Source: Zygaena filipendulae (lineage: Eukaryota > Arthropoda > Insecta > Lepidoptera > Zygaenidae). From it: 64,000 nucleotides of DNA. Positions within the stretch are counted from its first letter, which is position 1. Each line of letters begins with the position of its first letter. This document shows, in pieces, positions 21,571 through 33,753 of the stretch. The position numbers were made by a program, and so were the translations under genes. The notes under the pieces were generated by a model. The model had not been told where the DNA came from. It saw only the letters and a list, made by a program, of their open reading frames with translations, and did no database searches. The DNA is taken from contig OU015663.1 of assembly GCA_907165275.2 (NCBI GenBank), positions 4,290,501-4,354,500 of the forward strand. The letters are read 5' to 3'.

Positions 21571-22835
21571 TGAATAAAGAAAAGAGCAAGCGTATACCTA
21601 GTCTTACGTTAGTGGCCCGTTTTTCCAAAAGAGTGCACAACTCAGCATGTTGCTTGGCAATCTTGGCACAGAGCCACAGTGCTGATTTTCAGCTGCAATA
21701 TAAAATATATTTCAAACAATAAACAGGATATTAAAATCAATTAAGCTTATGTCTCAGGTTTTGATACGATAATGTGGAGTTAATAATAATATTACGAAGT
21801 GTTGTGGAGGATATCCCGAAACTCACTGTCTCACAGAGCTGAGATCATGGGCGATAGAATAGCTATCTTATTTTTATATATTATTATGAATAATTGGGCT
21901 TTTATTGTGGATCAATCTCTAGTTCTCTTCCTTACCGACAGTAAAGCTGTAATACTACATCTCCGGCATAATTATCCAAATTATAACACAAGTCCCAATT
22001 AAATTTCCACTCGAACATTATTTAAAACCCTTTAATTGATAATTTTACACCACATTCGTACCGATTTAATGGCGTCGGTATGATTAAATTGGTAGTGTTT
22101 AATACTCGTATTACTATATGATAAAAATTGCATTCGTTCGGTGCTTATACTATAAATACAGTGGTTATATGCCGTAATTCCAACAACAAGCCGCCAATTT
22201 ATAGCAATAAACGCAGCGTTTAAAAATCGCTGCAGCTGTATACCTACGCGTGTTCTAGCTAGATGCATTTATGTTAGATTTATGAGCTTGAGTTCCTTTA
22301 TAGCAACTAGAAATGCATATTTTTTATTACTGATATAAACTAAAACTTACTAGTGTAGATACTTTGACATTTTTTTTATGAAGAAATAGGAGAATAAGGA
22401 TTATCGATATAGGAGCGGTGCTTTTTTGTTTTTAACGATAGCAGAATTGGTCCTTAGGTCAATAAAATAACCACTATCCAGCAACATCGTTATCTTCTGT
22501 ATTTACGTTTGTTTAGTCTATGGACTAGAGGTAAGTATCTAGTAAGTGGGGTGATTATCTGCAGATTGCCGGACTAACTACTGGGTTGTTGCGACTACTA
22601 AAGTAAGATGATATACGACCGCGCTTGTGAATCGAGAGTCACGGACTACAAATGGGTGATTTCACATGAAACGATAGGTAACGGCGGCGCGGCGACGGAC
22701 GGTATGGTATGGAAATATGTAATACATACCTCTATAATATGTCGGAGACACTTATGTTAGCCAAAATTGTTTTAATCTCATGGTTTCTTTTGCGCCGTGA
22801 GCGACCAGGGGTAATCCTTCCAATTAGGTACCTAC
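21571..22835. other. No recognised feature
   Basis: No repeat copy elsewhere in the window and no domain in the short open frames. Confidence 0.5.
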
Positions 22836-22950
22836 TTTCGCACACAATCGCGAATTCACATGCCAATGCTCATACATTTTTTAAGCATTCACATGCGAAT
22901 CTTGCAATTCCGTGTGCGAAAAGCAATTCGAACAATGCAAAAATACGGCT
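22836..22950 (+). repeat. Hairpin-bearing repeat, copy 1
   Basis: TTTCGCACAC at the left and GTGTGCGAAAAG at 22911-22922 are the outer arms of an imperfect palindrome that also pairs TTCACATGCCAATGCT with AGCATTCACATGCGAA. The part 22869-22950 recurs inverted at 27980-28060 with high identity. Likely a small MITE. Confidence 0.6.
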
Positions 22951-23032
22951 CCTGGGGCGTGATATTTTATTGAAGTGACGACGTGTTCGTTACAGTAACT
23001 GGATTCATATAATTTATTGTCTTATTATAGTA

Positions 23033-23242
23033 CTAGCTATCCCCCGCGGTTTCAGTCGCGGTATTTTTGGAGTTCTCGTGGGAATTTCAGGATAAAAAGT
23101 AACCTATATCACTCATGACTACCGTAGCTTCCTACAAGTGAAACAATTTTCAAAATCGGTTGAGTAAATCCAGAGATTACCCCCTACAACGTCACAAACT
23201 CACAATTCACAAACTTTACCTGTTTAAAATATTAAGTATAGA
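23033..23242 (-). mobile_element. Helitron, group D, full length
   Basis: CTAG (23033-23036), hairpin CCGCGGTTTCAGTCGCGG, TAGCTTCCTACAAGTGAAAC, AAAATCGGTTGAGTAAATCC, CCTACAACGTCACAAACTCA and a 5' end complement ATTAAGTATAGA at 23242. A single-unit version of the multi-unit copies at 573-907 and 30370-30800. Confidence 0.8.
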
Positions 23243-23288
23243 TTAGCTAATATTATAATATTATCTGTGGTATTAGTTTTTTATAATA

Positions 23289-23345
23289 CTAGCTATTCTC
23301 CGTGGTTTCACCCGCCGAAATTTCGGAGTGCCCGCGGCGGGCTTT
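23289..23345 (-). mobile_element. Helitron 3' end, truncated
   Basis: CTAGCTATTCTCCGTGG, TTTCACCCGCCGAAATTTCG and GAGTGCCCGCGG, then loss of similarity. It lies 46 bp beyond the previous Helitron in the same orientation. Confidence 0.7.
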
Positions 23346-24367
23346 TTTTAGCACAGCTTGTAACTAAATATAAATTAATCTGTGTACTGTATACTAGAGG
23401 GTGTGAACTCTGTGGAGTCTTTTACTGTAATTCCTCTCTAAATTAAACCGCAGTATATCATACAGATTTATGATTTATTTATGTAATGAAACAATTTGCT
23501 TACCTATCGTTAATGTTTGTATGAAAATGTGTCTGGAATAAAATTATGAAGATACAATTGTACACCTCGCAGGTTTTGTGTGTTGAACGTCATTTGGACT
23601 ATCAACCTATCACTGCGAGGCGGTAAGCACAAACAAACAAGTAAAGACATACATCAGCAAGGCAGAACAAACCCATTACTCTTTCCACGATGTTTTTACT
23701 TTTTACTTTATTATTTTCTTTCCGTTATTCTGTATAATCTTATTTAGCAAACATTTCTTAGAATATGATGCTGTTTCTTTAACTTGGAAAAAAAAATGAA
23801 CAACCGTTTCAGCTGCGGCTGCGTCATCTTAATGAAAATGAGTGGTAAAGGCAAGATTTATTTTCTTTCTTTTCACGGTTAGGTAGAAAATTCGCAATCC
23901 TTATCCTTTTAATAATCCTTTATAGTACCTACATAAAGAATTTTTCATTAAGAATTTCACGATCATATACAATAATAGCTAAGATTAAATAAAAGGTAAA
24001 AGCTAAATTGTAGCTCAATTTTATTATTTTGAATTACTCTACTTTGGCTGACATAATTACATCTTTTTCATTTCATAAATATAACTAAGTATTCAAAGAT
24101 GTTCGTACAATGGTTATTGTTGGGAGGAGTGAGATTTAGTTGGCTGAATTCCAGAAACTAATTGATTCCTTCAGCCAGCAATTGTGACATTCTTAGGAGC
24201 AGTTGGATTGAAGTATTGCTATAGTTAGAGGGTGTTAGGTACAGAAAGTTGTAGTCATATTTAAAGATCGTGTTCTGGTAAACGTAGATCTCATAGACTA
24301 ATTTGACACTATAGTAAAGGAAACGGCATGAAAAACCACTTCACTAGTGATCAATAGCGTTAAGTAG
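23346..24367. other. No recognised feature
   Basis: No coding or repeat signal seen. Confidence 0.5.
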
Positions 24368-24589
24368 GCCTAAGATGCGCGCCTCGATATGTTTATCGAA
24401 CGAAAGATAAAATTGTCGATACGATAAATATTTGTGGACGTCCAAGCAAAAAGGTTCAGTAGTGGGGTATTAAGTTAAGACTAGATTCGGTTAAACATTT
24501 TTGCTGCCGGTAGACAAAACGATATAATATGTCGACGAGAATCGATAAAATGGCGCGATAAAATTTTATCGTGTTGCACATCTTAGCTC
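24368..24589 (-). mobile_element. 222-bp TIR MITE, copy 2
   Basis: Inverted relative to 17182-17408. Shared words: TTTATCGAACGAAAGATAAA, GACTAGATTCGGTTAAACAT, GTAGACAAAACGATATAATA, CGAGAATCGATAAAATGG. The 3' TIR reads TTGCACATCTTAGCTC. Confidence 0.75.
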
Positions 24590-26663
24590 TGTTCATCGTG
24601 AATTCAGCACACACCTAATCACGAAACATGTCTATACTTTCTTGTACGTAACCGTAAGTAGATCGGAAACCAAATTCCGTAATTAAAATTTTAATATGAT
24701 AGACATATCAACCGTGGTATATGAATCTTAGGTATGCATTACGAAAACCACAAACATCACGATTGTATGCAAATACATTGGGTATAGGTACATGATATAA
24801 ATACGTGTTGCGACAAACGGACGAAATACGACAAGCGCCTACACATGTAGAAATATTCACCAATACAATTCAACTAATCGAATTCATTATACCATTAACA
24901 TTTTACACACAAGATATACTGTTTCAATTAGGAATATTTATCTCAATAAAGAAAATGTAACGATTGTTTTGCTCACTCAAGGTTATTGGGAAACTCGGTC
25001 TTGGGCAAATAGCCCCAACCCTAAACCCAATTAGTATAACCACAAACCTCACTAACGATTTATGTTAAGTATCTAGGTAGGTACATACTTAGTTTGCTAT
25101 TGAAAATGAAAATTAAGAAAGAAATCGGATGCGATTAAGAAAGTCTTATAAATATTAGTATACCTAACGATAACACTGCCAAAATTCTAAAAATAAGAAA
25201 ATTTTACCTACACGTACAGAAAATGATTAGGCATACAGGTACGTAAAAGAAAAATACTGTATTTAAAATTTAAATACAACACTAAAGATGCTTTGATGAT
25301 TACAACATACTATAATGGTTTGTGTTTATACATTCATTATAAAGCGACATTGAAAAATGGACAGTCCGCGTTTTAAAGGTTCCGTTCGCATACACTTCAA
25401 CTGCTCATGTGGCTAATGGAGCAATTTTACATTTTGGAAAATCAAAAACCTTAGAACTAAACTATGATATCGAGGAACATTAGAAATGTAGTCAATCACG
25501 TAAACAACGAATGTTTAAGCAATACGAAGTCATTTTTTATTCAACGAGTACGAAATCGAAAGGTGTAAAATCAATTTGTCATCGATCAAATTCTTCGCAT
25601 TTGCGTGATAAGATTTTAGAGTACTTATACTTACTTGGGTGATGGCGCAACAACTAAAGGTCAAAAAGTTCCACCGGTACCTAACGGAAATAAAATAGAC
25701 AACTGACAAACTGACAAAAACTTTAGATATTAATCACAGATTCCGTTAAATAATGACGTAAATAACGTAGTCTTTCGATCAGCAATAAATAAAGCCGTTT
25801 TTAAACAGCTCAAACTAAAATTTATTCGTACTGAAGTTTTTATCACTAAGATCTGTCTATAAGCCAATATAAGAAGAAAAAAATGCTTAAGTAGTTATTG
25901 ATTTGGAAGGTTTAAAGGTAAACCTTGCCAGCTGATAAAGAATTCTGGAGTACTGTGATTTCATAATTTTAATTAGCTTCGTCCGAAAAGATTTAGAAAG
26001 CAAATGCAAATTATATACCTACGTATAGTTTCTCGTATTGCAAGATTGAAGTAGGTGGGTATAGCAAACATTTTCAAACAATTACGTTGACAACACTCTT
26101 CACTTCAGCCAACCAGAAATATTAAACAAGTATCTAAACAATCACAAAGGGCTTCGATATGATAGTTACACAACCATTTTAACAAAAGACGGTAGTTGTA
26201 TATGGCACGGTAAAGGGCTTGATGGCAATAAAAACATCAACAAGGCGCGAGATGATTCGTTTATCCACTTAAGGTGAAAGCGACACCGTGAAGCTTGTTG
26301 TCTGAGAGACATCGAATCAATCACCATAGTCAATAAATTTTGGTGTTGCTTTATTAAAAGAAAATAAAAAATATTGCGGCATTGTCTTTATCAAAACCCT
26401 TGGTAGAATAAGACACCATAAAAATGATGGTGAATCTGATAAAAGTAGTTTTAAATTTCAAATGTCAAAAAACTATTTGAAACGAGATGACATAATATTT
26501 TATTAGTTATTCCTTCTGAGTGCTATATTAACTGTACTACATAATATAACTGTATACGAGACGTGTCTCTACATTCTAAAAACAAAAAAAAAAAAACGCG
26601 GTGCTAAAGAGTAACCAGTAGAATCCATGTCGATCATTTTTGGAAAATTAGTCGGTTTGATGA
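24590..26663. other. Long stretch without recognised features
   Basis: A GATATAAATACG word near 24796 is promoter-like but leads to no open frame. No repeats shared within the window. Confidence 0.45.
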
Positions 26664-26945
26664 CTCCTCAGTGCTCACCGCACTAACGTTTCCATCTTGA
26701 AGGAGCTTCGTATCAAACAAAGGTTATCGATTGTGCAAGTGCGAATGCTCAAGATGTTTGGACATATCATCCACAAAGAATGCTCCTTGGAACGATCAGT
26801 GGTGCAAGGAGGAGTAGAAGGTCAACGTTCTCGCGGCCGATCACCCACACGATGGACGGACCTCATAAAATCATCGATAAACTGTTGCCTTACTGAGTGC
26901 ACACGCAGCGCCGCAAAGGCCGCTATCAACCTAGACAATCCATGA
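26664..26945 (+). pseudogene. LINE reverse transcriptase C-terminus (RTE-like), broken
   Basis: After an in-frame TGA at 26661, a continuous frame reads LLSAHRTNVSILKELRIKQR, then LSIVQVRMLKMFGHIIHKE, and later GQRSRGRSPTRWTD. The RTNVSILKEL, FGHI and RGRSPTRWTD blocks are typical of the C-terminal part of RTE-like lepidopteran non-LTR reverse transcriptases. The frame ends with a stop after INLDNP, while related bases continue a little further out of frame. The endonuclease and catalytic YADD region are absent. Confidence 0.8.
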
Positions 26946-27979
26946 CCACGACTACTCCGCCAGGAGTCTACGACGAGAAGAAGTCGGTTTGAAATTTGGA
27001 TGGACCGTTGGAACAGCATGGAACCTAAAGCTGCGGTACTTTGTTAGCGAAATTCTTAAACTTGCCCAATCGCACTATTAAATAAGTAATAAAGAACATA
27101 ACAAGTTTTAAAGTAACTGAAGAGCATTATACATGTCAGGAGCTATGATTTATGGAACTTAAAAGAAATTTGGTACATCCAGTTTGTTCTCACTACTTTT
27201 ATTAGCCAAGCCGTTAGTTCTCTACTAAAGTAAGTATCTTACAAGTTTTACAATTCTCACAACTTTTGTTTCATCCACATTAGTGTTTTTGATCGGATAG
27301 ACACGTCTTACTGAGTAAACCTTCAATGTTTGCTCATTCGATGACATTTCAGTCTTATATCGAGTGTTGATACACGTGCATTGACTTTCATGCCTCTATT
27401 GTTTATCTTTCCATTGAACACCATCCAAATTATAATGAGATATTTGGTTATAACAGTCATGTTCGTTTGATCGATGAAATCATAATAATACGATAAACAT
27501 ATTTATCAACGTGATGAAAACCCAAGCCGATGGCGTTTGTGAGAGAGTATGCGTATTGCGTATATCAATAATATTAAAAACTTAGTAGACGAGCCAAGCC
27601 TTTACAGTTATGTAATGACATTTAAGATATACCAAATCTTGTGAACAGTATAAAAAATATGTTTCTTTTAATGCGGCGTAAGTTCAGATGAGGGACGTAT
27701 TAAAGCTCTCGATAATTCGTGCTTAGAATATGTAACTAAAAAATGAAAATATGAATAAAAATAACACTGATAAACCACAGAGAAAAGAAAGTTGATTTAT
27801 GCGGTTAAATGACCTTAATTTGCTAGCGCCGGTACAAAGAAAAAGGACGTTGAGAATTGAGTTAGTTGATAAGGTATGATCTGTCGGCTAGTCAGCAACT
27901 CACCCGCTCTCTTTTCATCATGAATATATTTTTGACGTCAAAAATTTTTAGTTATTTGAGACGAGAATCAAGTACTCAG
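26946..27979. other. No recognised feature
   Basis: The first ~75 bases may be the 3' remainder of the LINE. The rest shows no coding or repeat signal. Confidence 0.45.
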
Positions 27980-28060
27980 ACCGTATTTTTGAATCGCTTA
28001 AATTACTTTTTGCACACGGAATCGCAAGATTCGCATGTGAATGCTTAAAAAATGTATGAA
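27980..28060 (-). repeat. Hairpin-bearing repeat, copy 2 (partial)
   Basis: Complement of 22869-22950: CATACATTTTTTAAGCATTC, ACATGCGAATCTTGCGATTC and CAAAAATACGG in order. Lacks the left arm of copy 1. Confidence 0.65.
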
Positions 28061-28719
28061 TCCCCTGAATCCTTCAATAAGTCACTAATTTTAAGCTACA
28101 CCATGTATAAGCGTTATACCTAACCTTAAATAATAAAAGATAGGTAGATCACACTGTTACTTCAGATTCGAGGACAATTGAGTGTAACTTGAGAGTTGCA
28201 TGTTACGGTTAATTGAGTATGGCGCCAGACAAATTGATATTTTAGGAATAACATGTATTCCAAGTCTTTAATTTACTCTGGCGTTCTTTGGGAGTGGATG
28301 CCCTAGAAATTCCACGGTGCTTTGTATAATTCAACTCGTAGGAAAGCCTTCCATCCAATGTTTGTCAGTTTTATGACTACACTGAAACTGCCATAACTAT
28401 ATTCGGTGCTTATAAAGTGTCTCTTCAACTTTTTCGCTGCAGCAAACGATGATGGATTTCATTGAACCACTCCTGATCGTCTGATCGTAAGACCACCTGT
28501 GATGTTGCAGAAAAGTTCGTTGTTAAGTCAACAGTTTAAACTTTTACGTTATATTCTTTCTGACTCAACTCAACAAAGAATAGGATTGAATTTAGTTATA
28601 GTTATAGTTGTCATTCTGATCCCAAACATTCTTGGAAAGTTTTCTTCACAAGCAAAAGGAAAAAGTGGATCAAGAATATTAGGTAGGAATACACTAAGCT
28701 ACACATATAAAATGTTTTG
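28061..28719. other. No recognised feature
   Basis: An 86-codon open frame from 28499 runs into the Helitron that follows and has no domain. Confidence 0.45.
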
Positions 28720-28908
28720 TCCTGAGATTGATGGATCAACGCATAGCCTAAACCACTGATCGTAGAGACCTGAAACTGAGGCATCCGATAAGAAAGAATT
28801 TTTGAAAATTCAACCCCTAAGGGGATGAAAAGGGGTTGCAAAGTTTGTATAGAATAATTTCGCGGGAACTTTGAAATTATCGCGGGTGAAACCGCGCGGG
28901 ACACCTAG
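28720..28908 (+). mobile_element. Helitron variant with a pyrimidine-poor body, 3' part
   Basis: TTGATGGATCAACGCATAGC, CAACCCCTAAGGGGATGAAA, ATCGCGGGTGAAACCGCG, then CTAG at 28905-28908. The 3' hairpin and CTAG are canonical; the body differs from groups A-D and the 5' end is not recognised. Confidence 0.65.
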
Positions 28909-29095
28909 TTTATAATATAAAAATGAATCGCTGAATGTGTTGCTAAGCGCAAATCTCGAGAGCAGCTGAACCGTATTTGCTAATTCTTTTTTTAGAATAT
29001 TCCTTGAAGTACGAGGATGGTTCTTACGGAGAGAAAAATTTAAAAAATTGCCTGAAAAGGTCTAAAAACAACACTTTTCTATACAATCGATTCGT
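28909..29095 (+). repeat. Unclassified interspersed repeat next to the Helitron end
   Basis: TATAATATAAAAATGAATCG, TAAGCGCAAATCTCGAGAGC and ACGAGGATGGTTCTTACGGA are words I associate with a widespread lepidopteran repeat. It begins exactly at the base after the Helitron CTAG. No second copy is present here, so this is from general knowledge only. Confidence 0.4.
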
Positions 29096-29221
29096 AATAA
29101 TACTTAAAAGTCAATTTGTACTTTAATACTATACCATAAAGTTTAAGTTAGTGGAAAGCTTCCGGGAAGGCAAAACAATTGAGTGACGTTAGTATCAATG
29201 TCGATATTTGTCAATATTATA

Positions 29222-29549
29222 CTAGCTGACCCGGCGTCCCGAATCTATCTATCTATCTATACTATAATAAAAGAGTAGAATCCACGATTCTGTACATTGA
29301 ATATTTTTACGCGATAATCTCCGTATCTACTGAACCGATTGTCATGCAGTTTTCACAGGTAGATTAAGCTTAGCCTGGAGCTACATATAGGCTTTGTTTC
29401 ATTCAAATCGGATGTCGAGAAAAAAAGTTGTTACATAAAAACGTTTCACGCGAGTGAAACCGCGGGGCACAGCTAGTAGCAGAATAAGTATTTAAAAAAA
29501 AATTCAAGAATCGACTGTTATGCGGTACGAAGTTCGCCGGGTCAACTAG
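29222..29549. mobile_element. Pair of inverted Helitron-like ends around a group B Helitron
   Basis: Left CTAGCTGACCCGGCG (from 29222) and right CGCCGGGTCAACTAG (ending 29549) are inverted copies of one terminus type. Next to the right end lies AATCGACTGTTATGCGGTAC, typical of that family. The group B element at 29256-29476 occupies most of the interior. Confidence 0.55.
29256..29476 (+). mobile_element. Helitron, group B, short
   Basis: Begins TCTATACTATAATAAAAGAG, preceded by an ATCT microsatellite. It passes through TCTCCGTATCTACTGAACCG, GCAGTTTTCACAGGTAGATT and CATTCAAATCGGATGTCGAG, and ends with hairpin CGCGAGTGAAACCGCGG and CTAG (29473-29476). At 221 bp it lacks about 100 bp, including the CAGA array, found in the 319-bp copies. 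Confidence 0.8.
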
Positions 29550-30369
29550 TAAATATTAAAAAGTGATGTAAGTTTTAAATTATAGATTAGATAAACGATG
29601 GTTGTCCTAAAAAGAATTGTACGTTATTACGTGCCTATATACAGAAAAATCTTCATATCGTATTTTATTATCCTTTCCGGAATAAATCTATCAGAACAAA
29701 ACCACAACCAAAAATATTACGTTATCTAAGCACATTTCATACATACCACACAGCGATTTAACTCTCATTGGAAAGATGCGTAGTAGGTACGTACCTACAT
29801 AACCGAACTCAAATGTTTCACATCGAAAAATATCGTCATGCAAATTTTTGATCAAGTTGGTAATTATTCAAGCCTCATACTGCTCAACGTGTCGTCTTTG
29901 GTTAAGATTGGGTAACGTCAACAATAATTTAGCTAGAAAAAAAAAGCGATAGGTACATTACCTATCAAAATATAAACTTCTTTCTTTCTTTCTTTTTTCT
30001 ATCAAAACCAAAATATTTCTAAAACAAAACAAAATTCGTCGATTTGGCTTCCATATCTCGCTCATTATATTATGTTGGGACCAATTCAGTGTAATTGAAT
30101 TCATAAAAAAAACATTTTATGAACCTCAAGTTACAGAAAAAATCCAAATACATGCGTTATGCTTAAAATAAAGGGAAGGGAAGATGTAACAGCTGTCGCT
30201 CTGTATCTAAATCACTATATACCAGACCGCAGAATGGATTTACTGACAACTTTGTCGAGTGAATATATTAGAGAAATGCGTGCCTTCTGCCTGCCTAGCT
30301 GTCCTCGACATACACTTACAGCATGTTTAGATATATACTTTAAAATATATACTAAACTCAAAACTGTCA
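29550..30369. other. No recognised feature apart from a TTTC microsatellite
   Basis: TTCTTTCTTTCTTTCTTTTT lies near 29978-29997. Nothing else recognised. Confidence 0.5.
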
Positions 30370-30800
30370 TCTATACTAATAAAAGAGCAAAAAATTGTGA
30401 GTTTGTGACGTTGTAAGGGGTAATCTCTGGATCTACTGAACCGATTTTGAAAATTCTTTCACTTATAGAAAGCTACGGTGATCCTGTGTATCATAGGGTA
30501 CTTTTTATTCCGGAATTCCCGCGGGGACTCCGAATTTCCCGCGGGTAAAACCACAGGCGAACAGCTATCTCTGGATCTACAGAACCGATTTTGAAAATTC
30601 TTTCACTAATAGGAAGCTACAGTAATCCTGAGTGTCATAGGGTACTTTTTTCCCGCGGGTAAAACCACGAAAAAACAGCTATCTCTGGATCTACTGAACC
30701 AATTTTGAAAATTCTTTCACTTATAATAGGAAGTTACAGTGATCTTGAGTGACATGGGGTACTTTTTACCCGGGATACCCGCGAGAACTCCGTAGTTGGT
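30370..30800 (+). mobile_element. Helitron, group D, with three tandem 3' units
   Basis: Begins TCTATACTAATAAAAGAGC. The group D core CTCTGGATCTACTGAACC recurs with small changes at about 30425, 30569 and 30683, giving units of about 144, 114 and 120 bp. The first two end with a CCCGCGGGTAAAACCAC hairpin and CAGCTAT in place of CTAG; the third ends in CCGCGAGAACTCCGTAGTTG without a terminus. Confidence 0.7.
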
Positions 30801-30822
30801 GAGTTCGCGTGTTTGTGAGATT

Positions 30823-30886
30823 GTTTTTCTTAAAAATAATCAATGTACCTACAGAATCGTGGATTCTACTCTTTTATTTTTGTATA
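30823..30886 (-). mobile_element. 5' end of a group B Helitron
   Basis: TCTTAAAAATAATCAATGTA, AGAATCGTGGATTCTACTCT and TTGTATAGA match the 5' end region of group B in reverse. It faces the triple group D element, so two Helitron pieces meet here. Confidence 0.6.
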
Positions 30887-32156
30887 GATATTATCTAAAC
30901 GTTGGTAGTAAAACAAAAGAATGCACCTTAAATTCCTAAAAGGTTTAATGTGTTTGTTAGAAACTTGTCAAAACGCCGATCGAACGTTTCAGAAGTTAAT
31001 GATACGATGTTAAAACGAGACGTCTCAAATTTGTATCGTTTCCGAATGTAATTGAATCCCTTTGTGAACCGTCATCAGTGATTTAACCGAAAGTCGTAAA
31101 CGTAACTTAAATTGGAATACAGGGGTCTATTGGAGTGCAGCTTTACGACGGCTCTGCAGCAATTTGTGAAGTGTGATGACTGTATTATTGAGTTCGATGG
31201 TTACTCGAACTGAGCTTTGTACCTATGCTGGGTGTTAATTTGAATAGGTACTGGAAAAATTGGGATTGGGACGCGCTTTAAGAGCAACGAATGCTGTTGG
31301 TCATAGTGAATAAGGGCCCTAAATTTTTAGATTGCTGAAATTATTGCTCCTAACATTACCCTACACCTACTCGTATTTTGTCAATGAATTTAGCGAGAAT
31401 GGAAAATAATATTGGTGTCATTTTATATATATATATGCCTAGTATGTACCTACTTATAAAAACTCCGTATTTTCGGTCTCTTTCTTCACAATTTAAATAG
31501 AAATCTTCAAATAAAAAAAAATTACGAACTGTATGCAATAACTAAAAAACTGCGACATTAAAGAGCGAAAAGTTTCGTAATAGCAAATGCTCAACACGAA
31601 ATCCAATTTAAGCGCCGCCCGCCGGTTAAAAACACTCGAATGCCTGGATTCTTTAAAAATAAAGTCCAATGATCGTTAAATGCATTTGTGGCGCTGCCGC
31701 TGATCCTAAGTAGATATTTTAAATTTTTCAAGGTTTTAAACACAACTTTGATTATTCAAAAGCCAGTTTTTTTGGTCTTTGTATTCTCAATTTTGACAAG
31801 AAAATCATAGACATTCACACACGCCTTAATATTTATCTCTTTGTATAAAATACGTAATAATATGTAGGTATATGTAACTGTAATAATTATCTACTGTATT
31901 TTTAAAGTTCAAAACTCTGGAGCCTCTGTAAAACTTTGTAATAACCATTGTTATTTATGTTAGTGCCTACTTTAATTAGCCTCCTAGTAATGAAGATATC
32001 AGTAGGTACCATCGAAGATGAGCCGGTCTTTGTTAGTATGGGACGTTATTTGCATTGATATCCTTACGACGACGCGACGTCCCATCTTCCAGATGCGGTG
32101 AAAGCTGGTTACGTGGTAGTTTCTACAGTTCGTCAAGCGGCAAAAATATGAGTTTA
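30887..32156. other. No recognised feature
   Basis: Short AT microsatellite near 31422-31435. No coding or repeat signal. Confidence 0.5.
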
Positions 32157-32350
32157 CTTGCTGTTCCCCGCGGTTTCACCCGCGGTAATTTCGGAGTTCC
32201 CGCGGGAATTCCTGGATAAAAAACACCCTATCTCTGTATCCCTCAAAACTTGTATGCAAAATTTCATATAATGGTCCATTGAGCCGTTGAAGCGTGAAAG
32301 CGTAACAAACAAACAAACTCACTTTCGCATTTATAATATTATAGTAAGGA
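32157..32350 (-). mobile_element. Helitron, group A, CTTG terminus
   Basis: The terminus reads CTTG (32157-32160) instead of CTAG, then hairpin CCGCGGTTTCACCCGCGG, GAGTTCCCGCGGGAATTCC, GCGTGAAAGCGTAACAAAC and the 5' complement TTTATAATATTATAGTAAGG at 32350. Otherwise complete at 194 bp. Confidence 0.8.
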
Positions 32351-32911
32351 TTAGTGGCGACTGTATGTTTTAGCCGCAGCTTTGGGTCGAATGCCTGGGG
32401 CTTTGGGGTTCAGGGGCCTGCCAATTATAGGTACATACTACATATACATTATATTAGGCAGAGCAGCTGGTCCAGATGTCGCGTGAACAGAAGTCTTTTC
32501 TTAAGGTGTTTTATACATACTTACCTACTTATAGCAACTTACATTACCTAATACACCTTTTTACGTGCATACGTATACATACACCTACATAACTTAACTA
32601 TAGTTTACTGTAAGTAATCCTTTATAATAGACCTGCACCATAAATAGAGTCATAAAATCTAACAATGTTACAATGTTTAATGGTCTCGTGTGATATAAAA
32701 CCTAAAGGTACAAAAACAAACCCGTTCTCAAATGCCTTGTAATATACCGCTGATAACGCATTAACGTCCTTTATGGGAATTGTAGAGATAATTAAATTTT
32801 ATTAACAAGTAATTCTGTAACTTTAAATATATTTAAAAGTGTTTAATCTTTTGCTTCGATTTTTGTTTTAATCAACACTTACAATGTTAGTTAGCTTTTG
32901 ATTTCGGGTAT
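32351..32911. other. No recognised feature
   Basis: Rich in TACATAC and TACCTAC words; nothing else seen. Confidence 0.5.
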
Positions 32912-33019
32912 AGTGTCAAAAATAAAATAAAAAGATAATGAATGTTAACATTTGATATACAACTGAAAATTTGTATTAAAAATGTTAAAATTCATGGTGT
33001 TCCTTTTATTTTTGACATT
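32912..33019. repeat. Short inverted-repeat element, ~108 bp
   Basis: AGTGTCAAAAATAAAA and TTTTATTTTTGACATT are inverted with one mismatch, and ATGTTAACATTTGATATACA is mirrored imperfectly further in. A likely MITE; no target duplication established. Confidence 0.55.
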
Positions 33020-33753
33020 ACGTTATTTAGCAAAAAATAATCCTTATGATGAAACCTTTCGATCGGTATGATAAAGCTACAGGATGATTATTTTTCTCAT
33101 GTAACGGGTTCGATGCCCGGTTCAACCATGTAATTATTTAAATATCTATGAATGCAGTTTAAATGGTTTTTAAATTCAATTAATGTCTTCTTACAGTAAA
33201 ATGTTCCAGTCTACAATATTCAAAGTACTTCCATATGGCACATCCGTGGGACGGCCTGTATATGCAGCGCAGGCGTGTAAACTTCGTTAGCGTGATTCAG
33301 GATTTTTATTCTTTATTATGGTACGCGACTTGTAGTCGCCAGCCACAACGTATAAACTTTTCCATTGGTAATATTACTAGAAATATTAGAATAATAAACA
33401 TTACAATTGTCTATGAGAAAGTAAATCAATGATGAGAAACCACATTACGCGCACCCACACAAAAACAAGACGTCAAAAAACCGTTACAAACTGTTATATT
33501 AACTTACGTTATTTCACATTTGTATTGGAAAGCAGAGTGTTAAGTCGACAAATGTATTTAACACGTATTTGAAAATCTCTCGCGAGGTCAATAATAAGTA
33601 CAAGGTATTAGGCAAACTTTATGACTCAATTAATATAATGAAGTTATACTCGTGCATAAAAACATGTTCGTCAACAAATTAGCATAGAATGTGTTGTTTG
33701 GATTATTTAAATATTATAGTTTCAGTGTTCTTGATACAGGATGTCCCATAAAA
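33020..33753. other. Mostly plain sequence; two short signals
   Basis: 33101-33125 carries GGGTTCGATGCCCGGTTC, a T-arm-like word perhaps from an old SINE. 33261-33302 repeats the 388-427 segment. From 33735 TACAGGATGTCCCATAAAAC looks like part of an older repeat that served as the target of the hAT insertion. Confidence 0.4.

Noticed and set aside
33101..33125. tRNA T-arm-like GGGTTCGATGCCCGG
   Set aside because: No acceptor, D-arm or anticodon arm could be folded around it; at most an old SINE fragment.
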